From: JAVVUJ01 sp964461765
GTDB taxonomy: Bacteria > Bacillota > Clostridia > Peptostreptococcales > Anaerovoracaceae
DNA: 46,974 nucleotides
Assembly: GCA_964461765.1 (NCBI GenBank)
Contig: CAYWVS010000018.1
Coordinates: 1 to 46,974 of the forward strand
Direction of reading: 5' to 3'
A program made the position numbers and the translations under genes. The stretch's first letter is position 1, and every line of letters starts with the position of its first letter. Shown in pieces: positions 7,713-16,492 of the stretch. The notes beneath the pieces are model-generated. The model saw nothing but the letters and a program-made list of their open reading frames with translations. It made no database searches and was not told where the DNA came from.

Positions 7713-8476
7713 GATTTAATTCCCTCCGAAACCATGACTCCGTGTGCCCTATGTTCTGAGGGGGACATGCCAAAATACTCTCTAAAGCATTTGCAGAAAT
7801 AGTAGTAGTCAGAGTAGCCACATTCCAAGGCAATCACCTTTAGGGCTCCGGATTCCGAAAGGATTTTAGAGGAGGCCGCTTTCATGCGCAGGTCGGTGAT
7901 AAAACGGGTAAACGTGGTATTGTAATGCTTGGCAAACAAGTTGCATACATAGTTGGCATTGATATCAAATTGATCTGACAGACGCCTTAGGCTGAGTTTT
8001 TGATTATAATGTTCCTTGGCATGAGTAACCAGACTTAAAAATGCTGGATTGATATTTTGATCCTCAAGGGAAGGGTCTGAGGGTACAGGGATGGGGTTTT
8101 TAGTAAGCAGTCGTTTATATAACCGTTGCAATAATAATTGAATTTCGTTTTTATCAAGTGGCTTAAGGAGATAGTCAAAGCCTTGTAGGAGAAAAAATGA
8201 GCGAGAATCAGCAAAAGCACTATAGGCTGAGATCATAACAAACTCGCAGGAAACTCCACGCTCTTGCAGTTCTACAATCAAAGCAAGTCCATCCATCCCC
8301 GGCATTTTCAGATCTGTAAATACTACGTCAGGGCAAAGTTGACAGATTTCATCTATAGCAGTATTTGGATACTTTGAAAATCCACAGATTTCAAATCCGT
8401 TTTCCATCCAGGGCACTCGCTCCACGATTTCCCCCAGGATCAGCACATCATCATCCACCACATATGCTCGATACAT
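7709..8476 (-). CDS. Response regulator, receiver + AraC-type HTH (YesN-like)
   Basis: The 255-residue protein has an N-terminal receiver with the acidic pocket VVDDDV, phospho-acceptor Asp55 in FTDLKMPGMDG, and a conserved Lys in LLKPLDKNE. The C-terminal ~100 residues form two AraC-family helix-turn-helix units; the signature is KVIALECGYSDYYYFCKCFREYFGMSPSEHR. It is the first gene of a two-gene minus-strand operon with the kinase. Relatives control carbohydrate or peptide uptake genes, but none is adjacent here, so a distant regulon or the divergent phosphotransferase is possible. Confidence 0.88.
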   Translation of the reverse strand: MYRAYVVDDDVLILGEIVERVPWMENGFEICGFSKYPNTAIDEICQLCPDVVFTDLKMPGMDGLALIVELQERGVSCEFVMISAYSAFADSRSFFLLQGFDYLLKPLDKNEIQLLLQRLYKRLLTKNPIPVPSDPSLEDQNINPAFLSLVTHAKEHYNQKLSLRRLSDQFDINANYVCNLFAKHYNTTFTRFITDLRMKAASSKILSESGALKVIALECGYSDYYYFCKCFREYFGMSPSEHRAHGVMVSEGIKS

Positions 8477-8928
8477 CGTAACACCTCTCGTTTCTATTAT
8501 GGTGATAAAAGATTTTAACTAATTATGAAAATATATTTATGCTTATGGATTTTGCGTTTTTAGATACTACAAATACCGTCGGTTTTATTATTTATATCTT
8601 TAAATAATTATAACTTAGGACTAAGGTGATATCTATATTATAATGGCATAAAGTACCAATTTTATAGAACGACTAGTTGTATTAAATTCACATTGATTTG
8701 TACTATCTTAAGATACAGTTGAAATTTCCTGTTTTATGTCTATTTATATATTATAATGAGAGCGAGCTTAAAGTCAGAATCTATAATTATGAAAATATAC
8801 TTAACTATATTGAAATAACTATTTTAATAACTTTGATCTATTCTTAAAGTGAATAAGCAATTTAAAAATTTTGAAAAATAAACTCTAAAAAATTAAGTTA
8901 ATTAAAACCCGAAAAAGGATAGAGAATT
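8477..8928. other. AT-rich divergent intergenic region
   Basis: About 450 bases without a gene separate the response regulator and the phosphotransferase. The stretch is strongly AT-rich and must hold both promoters. I see several weak -10-like TATAAT/TATATT sites (for example near 8637-8642 and 8749-8757) but no convincing -35/-10 pair, RNA gene or repeat. Confidence 0.5.
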
Positions 8929-9819
8929 ATGAACGAAAGAATCTGCTTGGCTGCAACAGCAAAATCTAAAATTTATCTAGAGGGTAAAAAAGTTATAAAA
9001 TATTTTGTAAGCCCTGATAGTATGTCAGTCTATCACACAGAGCTTGAATTTTTCCGTATAGGGGAAAAGCAAGGATTGCTAACGCCTCCACTGTTGTCCC
9101 ATGGAATACAGGAGGATGGAACTCCATATATCGTCAGCTGCAAGGCAGAAGGTGAGATGCTACAGGCCGTGATGCAGAGGGAAGACATCAAAGGAAGCTC
9201 GGCAGCAGAATTGGCAGAAGAGTTGTATTCCTTTGGGGAGCGTATTCACTCCATAAGAGGAAATCACTTCGGTTGCCTAGATTCGGCAGGAAACCAAACC
9301 GAAAGCTGGATGGAGTACTTGATGGCAGGGCTTTACCATGGGAGAGAGCTGTTGGAAAAAGACGGCATGTTTCCTGAGAAATTTAGTTTTGAATTAAATA
9401 GACATATAGATAATATAAAAAAATCTCAGAGATTAGGCAACTCTAAACCCACACTTGTACACGGAGATTTTTGTGAAAAAAATATTTTTATAAAAAATAT
9501 AAAAGGAAAGTGGAAAGTATCTGCTTTAATAGATTTTGAAAATGGAATTTATGCACCCCAAGAATATGATTTCATACGTCAATATCAGATGTTTACCCGC
9601 CTCGGTGTGATGCCGGATGCCATGGTTCCTTTGGAGCCTGACGTTCATTTGTTCTATGAGATCTGCGACTATTTATCCCATATCCACAATGTGTTGCTCA
9701 TCCGAGACTGCGACACACCACCCTACTTTTGCGGTAAGTCATTCCGTTATCCCGATTGTGAAAATGAATATATTGTCAATCGCATTGCAGGGTATGTGCA
9801 GCAACTGGTACGTTTATAA
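8929..9819 (+). CDS. APH-family phosphotransferase
   Basis: The 296-residue protein shows the aminoglycoside phosphotransferase/choline kinase fold: catalytic loop LVHGDFCEKNIFI (about 181-193) with Asp and Asn, and ALIDFENG (about 204-211) carrying the metal-binding Asp of the DFG-like motif. The N-lobe is short, with VIKYFV as the likely ATP-binding Lys strand. It would phosphorylate a hydroxyl on a small molecule such as an amino sugar, homoserine, choline or a nucleoside. It converges on the PfkB gene of the preQ0 cluster with only six bases between stops; a shared pathway is possible but it is not in the same transcript. Confidence 0.8.
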   Translation: MNERICLAATAKSKIYLEGKKVIKYFVSPDSMSVYHTELEFFRIGEKQGLLTPPLLSHGIQEDGTPYIVSCKAEGEMLQAVMQREDIKGSSAAELAEELYSFGERIHSIRGNHFGCLDSAGNQTESWMEYLMAGLYHGRELLEKDGMFPEKFSFELNRHIDNIKKSQRLGNSKPTLVHGDFCEKNIFIKNIKGKWKVSALIDFENGIYAPQEYDFIRQYQMFTRLGVMPDAMVPLEPDVHLFYEICDYLSHIHNVLLIRDCDTPPYFCGKSFRYPDCENEYIVNRIAGYVQQLVRL

Positions 9820-9825
9820 AAACCA

Positions 9826-10776
9826 TTAAACCAAGCCTTTGTAAAACTCTACACGTGGGTCGATTTCCGTGTAATCAATTTTTCCTGTTTCCATAAATCC
9901 TTTCACTGCATCTAAGTCCGGCATTCCGGCTCGAGAACCTACACGAGTGCACTTGATTGCTGCGGCAGCACTGGCAAAGAGTGCAGATTTTTGTACCGAC
10001 CAACCTTCTAAACTGCCCTTTAGAAAAGCACCATGAAAGGTGTCTCCGGCTCCCACAGAGTCAATGGTTTCCACGGAGAAAGCAGGAATCTGAAAAAAAC
10101 CTTCCTTTTTTGTGTATCCTACAGAGCCTCCGGCGCCAAAGGTAAAGATTACGATCTCGGGTCCATTGTGGCAAAGATCCCGGCAATTTTCCATGACGTC
10201 ACCCCCAGGAAAAAGGCAACTATAAGCCTGCTCCGATCCGATAAAGATATCCGTAATTCCAATGAGTTCCGAGGATATGCCGGAATGGTAATCCGGATCA
10301 GCGGCAATTTTTGCTCCTTTGCTCTTAGCTGTTTGTGCGGCCTTCAAGCTTACAGAATCTCCTTCGCTGAGGAAAAGGATTCTGGTATTGGAGATAATAT
10401 CCGTGGGCAACTCATTTTCCTTGAGGCGAGGTGCACTGCCTCGATGCCACGCGATGGAGCGTCCGCCTGTTTCTCTATCGCTGAGAATTATGGCAAAAGG
10501 TGTTGTATGACCGTTCCGCAGGATCATGCCTCTTGTGTCAATTCCATGCCGTTTAAAATCATCCATAGAAAAAAGCCCGTTGGAATCGTCTCCCACAACT
10601 CCCACTGCACTACAAGAAAGCCCCAATCTTGCCGCTGCAACCAGCCCGCCTGCAATCTTTTCGCCTCCTTGTTTAGAGTAATCTAAAATGGGTGCATGGG
10701 CATTGGGTTTCGGAAAGGTTTTAAAGTTCAGGGCAATATCTACTCCGGGACAAACCATCCCTACCACATCAAACAT
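9826..10776 (-). CDS. PfkB-family sugar/nucleoside kinase
   Basis: The 316-residue protein is a ribokinase/PfkB-type kinase. It has the N-terminal GGEKIAGGLVAAARLGL glycine-rich motif (about 37-53) and the C-terminal signature DSVGAGDTFHGAFL (about 240-253) with the catalytic Asp. I start at the Met at 10776, which follows GGGGGATTCTA; an upstream in-frame start would overlap the phosphatase heavily. It is the last gene of the long minus-strand cluster and overlaps the PP2C gene by eight bases. In a pathway making a deazapurine derivative, it could phosphorylate a ribosyl group or free nucleoside; that role is inferred. Confidence 0.85.
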   Translation of the reverse strand: MFDVVGMVCPGVDIALNFKTFPKPNAHAPILDYSKQGGEKIAGGLVAAARLGLSCSAVGVVGDDSNGLFSMDDFKRHGIDTRGMILRNGHTTPFAIILSDRETGGRSIAWHRGSAPRLKENELPTDIISNTRILFLSEGDSVSLKAAQTAKSKGAKIAADPDYHSGISSELIGITDIFIGSEQAYSCLFPGGDVMENCRDLCHNGPEIVIFTFGAGGSVGYTKKEGFFQIPAFSVETIDSVGAGDTFHGAFLKGSLEGWSVQKSALFASAAAAIKCTRVGSRAGMPDLDAVKGFMETGKIDYTEIDPRVEFYKGLV

Positions 10777-11635
10777 TAGAATCCCCCCTATATAGCCGTC
10801 GGTTGAGCTTTTCGTGCAAAGCGTCCCAATCAGGCTCCGCAAAGTAACTATCTTCTTGGGGCAGGGGAGAGGAAGCAGTGCTAATCAGGCACACCATGGT
10901 CTTGTCATCCGTAACTGCGGGGGAAGGACCCTCTAAGAAAAATTCCCTGACAGCTGTCTGTTTCTCCTTCTGATTTTCCGCATTGATGCCCAGAATAGTA
11001 GCATCCATAAATTGTCGGACAAAGTTTATATAGACGCCGCCGGATGATTCATCCGCCTTAAGCAAGGAAGGAGCCGCCACATCCAAAAGGCCATCGGTTA
11101 CCATCATCAATGAGCAGAGTTTTTCCTTTTCATAACCAAAAACCCAGTTTTTTTCTCCTGAATTAAAGGGAATTACCGAATTGTGTTCCTCTCCTTTTTG
11201 GGGTTCGGTAATCAATTTGTATTTACCTCTTATCGTTAGACCGATAATACCTCCGTCTCCGGAATGACCGTATGCCATATGGAAACCGTCATAAAGTACG
11301 GCGGTCAAGGTGGTGTTGTACCCATAGGGGTACACTCCATCCGCTAATGCGGCAGCATTTATTTTAGTCAAAGCCCTTTCAAAGCGTTTTTTAATTAGCT
11401 CCATGGCGACCTCCGATTCCCAGATAAGAGGGAGGACTTCGCCTTCCCAAAGCTCAAATTCGCCTACTGCAATAGCAGCAGCCTTTTCAGAAAATTGGGA
11501 GGAACCCAAACCGTCAGCAATGGCGGCGGCAGCCCATCCGTTATTTAATAGAACACTCTTATGAGCATCTTGGCAGGGAAGTGATTCCCTTAAATGAGAA
11601 AGTCCCGCATGGGAAAATCCATAAGTAATTATCAT
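10769..11635 (-). CDS. PP2C-type protein phosphatase of the TerY-kinase-PP2C triad
   Basis: The 288-residue protein fits the short PP2C family: CQDAH near residue 22, AIADGLGSSQFSE with the metal-binding Asp-Gly, AYGHSGDGG (about 119-127), MMVTDGLLD (about 167-175) and VTDDKTMV near the C terminus. These supply the Asp residues that hold two metal ions. It sits after the kinase-like gene and the vWA gene in the same strand, the set known as the TerY-P triad. It presumably removes phosphate from Ser/Thr residues of the kinase, the vWA protein or a cluster enzyme. All main motifs are intact, so activity is expected. Confidence 0.85.
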   Translation of the reverse strand: MIITYGFSHAGLSHLRESLPCQDAHKSVLLNNGWAAAAIADGLGSSQFSEKAAAIAVGEFELWEGEVLPLIWESEVAMELIKKRFERALTKINAAALADGVYPYGYNTTLTAVLYDGFHMAYGHSGDGGIIGLTIRGKYKLITEPQKGEEHNSVIPFNSGEKNWVFGYEKEKLCSLMMVTDGLLDVAAPSLLKADESSGGVYINFVRQFMDATILGINAENQKEKQTAVREFFLEGPSPAVTDDKTMVCLISTASSPLPQEDSYFAEPDWDALHEKLNRRLYRGDSNV

Positions 11636-11742
11636 ATGAACACTCCTATAAAAATATTTTACAAAGCAGATAATCTACTAAACTATCACTTAAAACTGCC
11701 AAAAATATCTGAGGCAAAAGCAGGAGAGCTGAAGCCCAACTC

Positions 11743-13290
11743 CTATGCCATCAGCCCTAACAGCCAGGACCCAATGCTCAGCACAAGGGAAATGCCAAGG
11801 ATTACCATGGCTGCTCCAATAACCAGTCCCCCGGCATACATTACCGCTGTAATGGGTGCGGCGATAAAGAAAACAATAAAATTTGTAAAGGTTCCGTTAC
11901 TCTTATACTCATCTGCTGCAGCCACGGTTCCACCGATACCTCCTATAACACCACAGGCAGCGGCTATGATACCCAGAGGCAAGGTCAGTTTGCTTACAAA
12001 CTTAAACAATAAAAAACCTAGTAAGCCCCCGTAAGCCAATGCAAAAATGATAATTAGAATGATAGGAATACAGAAGTAGATTCCTGATAAAAATGAAAGA
12101 AAACTACTAAATCCAGAGCTGCCGCCTGAACCGGTCACCCTGGCAGGTTGGGCAGTCTGAGTAGTCTGAGTAGTTGCTGTTGTTGGCTTGGGGGTTTGGG
12201 CAGTTCCTGTGACCGGAGCGATGCCGGGGATGGGTACTTGCTTGAGTTGGGGGCGCTTTGCTCCTATCAATTTTAGTTTAGAGGCAGTAGCCTGCATGTT
12301 TTGCGAAACGGCACACCAAGGACACTGGGGACTTCCGGAGTAATAGATGTGGGAGGAATCCTTACCACAGGTGGTAAGGCTACGGCACATAGCATCTAAT
12401 GCGTTGTACCACATGACAGTGTCAGGTCGTTTTTCCCCCGGTTTTGTAAGAAATGCAGAGGTAAACAGCTTTCTCAACTCCGGTGGCAGTGCAGTGATGG
12501 CAGGAGCATATTTTGGAATACTGATACCTTGGGTATTACTTTCATAGGGGTACAAGCCGTTTAAGATATTGTTTACAGGCTGAAATCCCTGACCGGAGCG
12601 AGCTGAGGTGGAAACGGAGCAGGCAAAGGGGTGAGCGCCATTCATCAATAAAGAAAAAATCAATATTCCTAAAGTAAAGAGATCACTTTCTTTGGTAAAA
12701 GTCGGCAAAGGGGCAGCTTTAAAATTAATATTTTGTAAATTCTTGGGGATAAATTCCACCATTCCTACTTCGCAGCGATAAATCTTACCGGTCTTACTGT
12801 CGGTTATATGGTAGGAATCGGTGTCCACCAGTGTCACCAGTCCATTGGCAGGATTTACGCAAATATTATTGGGGTTTAAATCTCCACAGACATGGCCGCT
12901 ATGGTGGACGCTGTCGATGGCAGCAGCCAGGTTTTTGGCTATGGCAATATAAATCGTCCAAGGTCTTCCCGCCCTTTTATCATAAGAATAAACTTCGTTG
13001 AGCTTCTTGATACTCTTTAATCTGGACATCACAAAACCGCAAAACCGACCGCTTTCGTAGAGAACATCTGTAGGCCACGCAAGTTGGGCATTGGTGTCCC
13101 AGGAGGGTGGTGCATCCACCATGACGGTCAGCTTCTTATGTCGCTCTCCCGTTCGCATCTTCTCGTGATACAGCTTTGCAACATGGTCAGGGAAACCCTT
13201 GATATTGTATATGCTGCCTTCACCGCCCCCGGCAAAAGGCTTGTCGTCAAGGGCGTAGAGAGTTCCGTGAAGACCATTTACTGTTGGCAT
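11743..13290 (-). CDS. Membrane-anchored Ser/Thr kinase-like protein (TerY-P triad)
   Basis: The 515-residue protein has a kinase-like domain (about 10-305), a short Cys-rich segment, a Pro/Thr-rich linker and at least three C-terminal membrane spans (about 400-515). The glycine loop is AGGGEGSIYNI and the VAIK Lys is in HVAKLY. The catalytic loop is GHVCGDLNPNNI: the Asp and Asn are present but the usual His-Arg is Cys-Gly. DFG is replaced by DTD in TLVDTDSYH. The Cys-rich part (CGKDSSHIYY..SPQCPWC) may bind zinc. These traits recur in kinases paired with TerY-like vWA and PP2C proteins. It places signalling at the membrane, beside an otherwise biosynthetic gene set. Confidence 0.82.
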   Translation of the reverse strand: MPTVNGLHGTLYALDDKPFAGGGEGSIYNIKGFPDHVAKLYHEKMRTGERHKKLTVMVDAPPSWDTNAQLAWPTDVLYESGRFCGFVMSRLKSIKKLNEVYSYDKRAGRPWTIYIAIAKNLAAAIDSVHHSGHVCGDLNPNNICVNPANGLVTLVDTDSYHITDSKTGKIYRCEVGMVEFIPKNLQNINFKAAPLPTFTKESDLFTLGILIFSLLMNGAHPFACSVSTSARSGQGFQPVNNILNGLYPYESNTQGISIPKYAPAITALPPELRKLFTSAFLTKPGEKRPDTVMWYNALDAMCRSLTTCGKDSSHIYYSGSPQCPWCAVSQNMQATASKLKLIGAKRPQLKQVPIPGIAPVTGTAQTPKPTTATTQTTQTAQPARVTGSGGSSGFSSFLSFLSGIYFCIPIILIIIFALAYGGLLGFLLFKFVSKLTLPLGIIAAACGVIGGIGGTVAAADEYKSNGTFTNFIVFFIAAPITAVMYAGGLVIGAAMVILGISLVLSIGSWLLGLMA

Positions 13291-13418
13291 ATGGCTCCTT
13301 TGTCAACAAATTTTAAGAGTATTAACTAATAGGATTTAAGGCGTTGCAACTTGCAAAGTTTTATTGACTTTTGCATATCAGAAGCAATAAGTGGTGTACA
13401 AGGAACTTAGTAAATCAC

Positions 13419-14093
13419 CTAACTCCAATTGTCGGGAATGACTCTGGCGTTGTCAGGCAGTGAATCGTACTGAACCTTGTCTCCCAAGTTTGAATTGGAT
13501 ACTGCCACTACGCTGTTGGAAAGCCATTGAAATACTGATAGGAAATTCACATCCTGGAGTTCAATAACCCGTTGTGTAATGGTTTTCAAAATATCCGGGC
13601 TGTAACCGGGGACACCTACTGCCCAACACATGATTTTACGCTTTGCTTCCAGATCCTTTAGGCGCTCCACAGCTGCTCGGTAGTCATCCGTAGGTGCTCC
13701 GTCAGTGATCATAAAGATCCAAGGACGAAAATAAGGGGTACCTAACTCCTTATAAAGGGCCTTACGGGTTTCCAACATATCCATAGCTAACTCAAGACCC
13801 TGACCCATAGAGGTGCTGCCGTTTGCTTCCAGGTTAGGGGTCATCATATCGGGGAGTGGAACAAATTCTTGAATTACCTGAGCGGTGGAATTAAAGGATA
13901 CCATGGCAACATCTATGCGCTTCATGGCTAATTCGTCCAACATGGATTGGCTTTTAAACTCAGCGATGCCACGGTTCAGGTTTTGTATGGGTTCCCCCGC
14001 CATGGAGCTGGAGGTATCCAGTAGCAACACACAAGCAATGTGCTGCTCATTTACCGCTGAAACATTAAATTCAAACTGTTTTAACTCTGACAT
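13419..14093 (-). CDS. TerY-like von Willebrand A domain protein
   Basis: The 224-residue protein is essentially one vWA domain. The MIDAS motif is intact: DTSSSM at about 26-31, GSTSMG near 92 and ITDGAPTDDY near 130. There is no signal peptide or membrane span, so it is cytosolic. It matches the TerY family found with tellurite-resistance-type and phospho-signalling gene sets. It is followed by the kinase-like and PP2C genes, giving the TerY-P triad. In that arrangement the vWA protein is thought to act as a metal-dependent adaptor for phosphorylated partners. Its ribosome site (GGAGAG) lies in a duplicated leader. Confidence 0.85.
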   Translation of the reverse strand: MSELKQFEFNVSAVNEQHIACVLLLDTSSSMAGEPIQNLNRGIAEFKSQSMLDELAMKRIDVAMVSFNSTAQVIQEFVPLPDMMTPNLEANGSTSMGQGLELAMDMLETRKALYKELGTPYFRPWIFMITDGAPTDDYRAAVERLKDLEAKRKIMCWAVGVPGYSPDILKTITQRVIELQDVNFLSVFQWLSNSVVAVSNSNLGDKVQYDSLPDNARVIPDNWS

Positions 14094-14099
14094 CTTTTC

Positions 14100-14165
14100 T
14101 CTCCTTATCTGATTTGGTTTTTAATTCCATTTTTTCTCCTTATCCGATTTCGTTTTTAATTCCAT
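14100..14165. repeat. Tandem 31-bp repeat (35-bp period) carrying a duplicated Shine-Dalgarno
   Basis: Two copies, 14100-14130 and 14135-14165, differ at two positions. On the minus strand each reads ATGGAATTAAAAAC(C/G)AAATC.GATAAGGAGA, so the leader of the TerY-like gene contains two ATG codons and two AAGGAGA sites in series. Only the proximal one is placed to initiate the vWA protein. Confidence 0.8.
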
Positions 14166-14177
14166 ATTTTTAAACTT

Positions 14178-15026
14178 TCACTTAACCATATCGCAGACAG
14201 GACACAGGACACCTACCTTCCGCTGATATTTTAATACTTTTCGCATATCCTCAAAAGCCGATCCAAACCAAACCTCCAGAGGTGTTTCCTGATTTAGATC
14301 TCCCATGTTGTAATAGCCGTAAACATCAGAGCAACATAAACTAACCATCCCATCAGGTCGCACCACAATCTGGTAAAAGGGCAGTAAACAACCGAAGTCC
14401 GGAGCTTCTTTTTTTCCCCCATTGGGGGAAAGACCACCTCGGGTAGTAAGTACCTCGTTGACTTTACGGAGGCAGATGCGAATGCGATGCTCATAGACTC
14501 TGGTTTTTATACAATAGTCGTAAATTTCCTTGACAGGGGGGATGAGGGTAAGATCATCGTTGTAATTATCTATGACGATACTGTCAAGGTATTCCATGGC
14601 TGTAATAAATTTTTCTAAGGTCAAAAGAGTCCCGTTGGTGTAAATCCTATGATGTGCAGAGGGCAATTGCTTTTTTGCATACTCCAAAAAGAAGAATATT
14701 CTATCGTCTAAAAAAGGCTCGTTGTTGGCATAGAGGGCAACCTTGCCCTTAAACCTCATGGTCTTTAAATCACCTATAATCTTTTTGAAAAGTTCTTCGC
14801 TCATCTTTGAAAATTCTCTTTTATCATCGTTTTTTGATCCGGCAGGACAAAAGGGGCAGCTTAAATTGCAGCGGTTCATGGTCTCAATTTCAATGGCACC
14901 AAAGGGTTTTAACTTTCCGTCCTCAAAACGGGACTTAATACGACCCTTTACAAACTTGTATGGATTTTTGGTGGCATGCCCCTTTTTCTTTGCATGTGGG
15001 TCATATTTATTGTAGATTATAGGCAT
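14178..15026 (-). CDS. Radical SAM protein with SPASM-like C-terminal cysteines
   Basis: The 282-residue protein carries the radical SAM triad CNLSCPFC (Cys53, Cys57, Cys60). Its C-terminal third has further cysteines in FGCLLPF, SLCCSD and LCPVCD, the spacing of a SPASM/twitch auxiliary-cluster domain. Start chosen at 15026 because GGAGGAG precedes it; the frame runs further upstream into queC without a ribosome site. It overlaps queC by ten bases. SPASM enzymes often mature peptides, but several act on small molecules, aminoglycosides and nucleosides. Lying between the preQ0 genes and the TerY triad, it may modify the preQ0-derived product; there is no precursor peptide gene in sight. Confidence 0.82.
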   Translation of the reverse strand: MPIIYNKYDPHAKKKGHATKNPYKFVKGRIKSRFEDGKLKPFGAIEIETMNRCNLSCPFCPAGSKNDDKREFSKMSEELFKKIIGDLKTMRFKGKVALYANNEPFLDDRIFFFLEYAKKQLPSAHHRIYTNGTLLTLEKFITAMEYLDSIVIDNYNDDLTLIPPVKEIYDYCIKTRVYEHRIRICLRKVNEVLTTRGGLSPNGGKKEAPDFGCLLPFYQIVVRPDGMVSLCCSDVYGYYNMGDLNQETPLEVWFGSAFEDMRKVLKYQRKVGVLCPVCDMVK

Positions 15027-15697
15027 ATCTCCTCCTTTCCCAAATAGGGGATGGGATCCGTGGCACCGGCGGCAGCAAAGCCAGCAAGTCGATCCATGCA
15101 GTTGGAGCATATGCCGCATGCCTTTTTTGGGAAATTGTGGCAGCTCCAGGAAAGCTCATAGGGAACCTTCAGGCGCAAGCCTAATTCAACCACTTCTTTT
15201 TTGCTCATGTGATTCATGGGAGCTTCCACGGTCAGCGCTCCCTTTAGCATAGTACCTCTGCTGATCAGTTGATTGTACGCCGCAAAATATTCAGGGCTAT
15301 TGTCGGGAGAAACCCAAGGACCCTTCGTGGCTCCCACATAAATAAAATCGGCTTTAATAACTTCAGCCCATGCAGTTGCCATAGAAATCAGCACTGAGTT
15401 GCGAAATGGTACATACTGAGAAACTAGATTTTTTTCCGTAAGCAATTCCTCGCTTGCCCCCTGAAATAAGCCTGAGCCTCCAAATGAGGCTAGTGCTCCC
15501 AGATCTATCTCACGAAATTCCTTAACCCCATAGTAGTTACACAGAGCTTTGCTGCAAGAACGTTCTTTTTCCAAAGTACGCTGACGGTAGTTTGCGAAAA
15601 GTCCATAAAGCTCACATCCCATTTCCACGGCATAAGCCATTAGGGTGGCACTGTCAAGACCGCCGCTAATCAAGCAAATTACTTTTTTTCTCTCCAT
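15017..15697 (-). CDS. queC: 7-cyano-7-deazaguanine synthase QueC
   Basis: The product of about 226 residues converts 7-carboxy-7-deazaguanine to preQ0, using ATP and ammonia. The PP-loop is LISGGLDSATL near the N terminus. The C-terminal zinc site is WSCHNFPKKACGICSNC, four cysteines in the QueC pattern. I favour the Met at 15697 (AAAGG eight bases ahead) over the Met at 15706, which abuts that site. It overlaps the glycosyltransferase gene upstream and the radical SAM gene downstream. With folE, queD and queE in the same strand it completes the preQ0 route. Confidence 0.93.
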   Translation of the reverse strand: MERKKVICLISGGLDSATLMAYAVEMGCELYGLFANYRQRTLEKERSCSKALCNYYGVKEFREIDLGALASFGGSGLFQGASEELLTEKNLVSQYVPFRNSVLISMATAWAEVIKADFIYVGATKGPWVSPDNSPEYFAAYNQLISRGTMLKGALTVEAPMNHMSKKEVVELGLRLKVPYELSWSCHNFPKKACGICSNCMDRLAGFAAAGATDPIPYLGKEEICL

Positions 15698-16490
15698 TTG
15701 TCTCATCCTTTCCCAACCATTTTTCCCAAAGAAATCCTGTCAAAAATACTACATTCCATATGAACAAATAAAATCCCGCCCAGATATTTTTCCTTAAATA
15801 AGAAGGAACCAGATGAAATATAGCATCTAATTTATTATCAAAAACTCCTCGCCTAACACCTTTTTGCCTACCACTGCCATAAAGAAAAACCGATGTTAAA
15901 TCCTGTGCAAAGGTCAGCACATCATGCTCAGCCACAAAGCCTTTGGTAGCCACGCAGGGGATGTTGTTCTTACGAAATCGCATATTGATTTCCGAATCCT
16001 CTAACCACCCTAACCGAGTATCAAAATAATACCCTCCGATCAGAGGCTTAATTTCCTTGCGGATGGCAAGACCGGGACAAAAGGCTCTATTGGGAACGCT
16101 TTGACTTCGACAAAAAGCAGTTATAGAACTTTGAAAATCATAATATTTATATTGGATTCTGCCGTCTATCAAAAGGTGAGAGTCCAACAACTGGCTTACT
16201 TCTTCAATGCCGCCCGGTAGTAACACACAATCTGAATCCATGAACAGCATCTTGTCATAAGAAGCATTGTTTGCTCCTGTTTCACGAGCAAGAGCGATTC
16301 CTTTCTCAGGAATATAGATAACCTGCAGCTTAAATCGGTGCCCTATTGGGTAGTGATCCAAAATGTTTCTTATCTCTTCGGTGGCAGCATTGGCCACCAC
16401 GATAACCTGACAGAAGGTATATACCGAGTCCAGTGCGTCCTTGATGCGAATATCATCGTGAACGCAGAATATAATTGAGAGTTCTGCCAT
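15666..16490 (-). CDS. Family 2 glycosyltransferase with C-terminal membrane segment
   Basis: The 274-residue protein begins ELSIIFCVHDD and has the nucleotide-sugar/metal motif LFMDSDCV at about residue 84, typical of GT-A fold family 2 enzymes. The sequence GWLEDSEINMRFRKN near 180 gives the ED acceptor-base motif. A hydrophobic stretch near 240-260 (GFYLFIWNVVFLTGFLW) suggests membrane association. It starts two bases after queE ends, so is translated as part of the cluster. It may glycosylate the deazaguanine-derived metabolite or a lipid carrier; substrate is unknown. A glycosyltransferase inserted between queE and queC is not part of the usual queuosine operon. Confidence 0.82.
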   Translation of the reverse strand: MAELSIIFCVHDDIRIKDALDSVYTFCQVIVVANAATEEIRNILDHYPIGHRFKLQVIYIPEKGIALARETGANNASYDKMLFMDSDCVLLPGGIEEVSQLLDSHLLIDGRIQYKYYDFQSSITAFCRSQSVPNRAFCPGLAIRKEIKPLIGGYYFDTRLGWLEDSEINMRFRKNNIPCVATKGFVAEHDVLTFAQDLTSVFLYGSGRQKGVRRGVFDNKLDAIFHLVPSYLRKNIWAGFYLFIWNVVFLTGFLWEKWLGKDETNGEKKSNLLD

Positions 16491-16492
16491 TG

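Noticed and set aside
10033..10686. 217-codon plus-strand frame
   Set aside because: Shadow of the PfkB kinase gene, which has intact motifs on the other strand.
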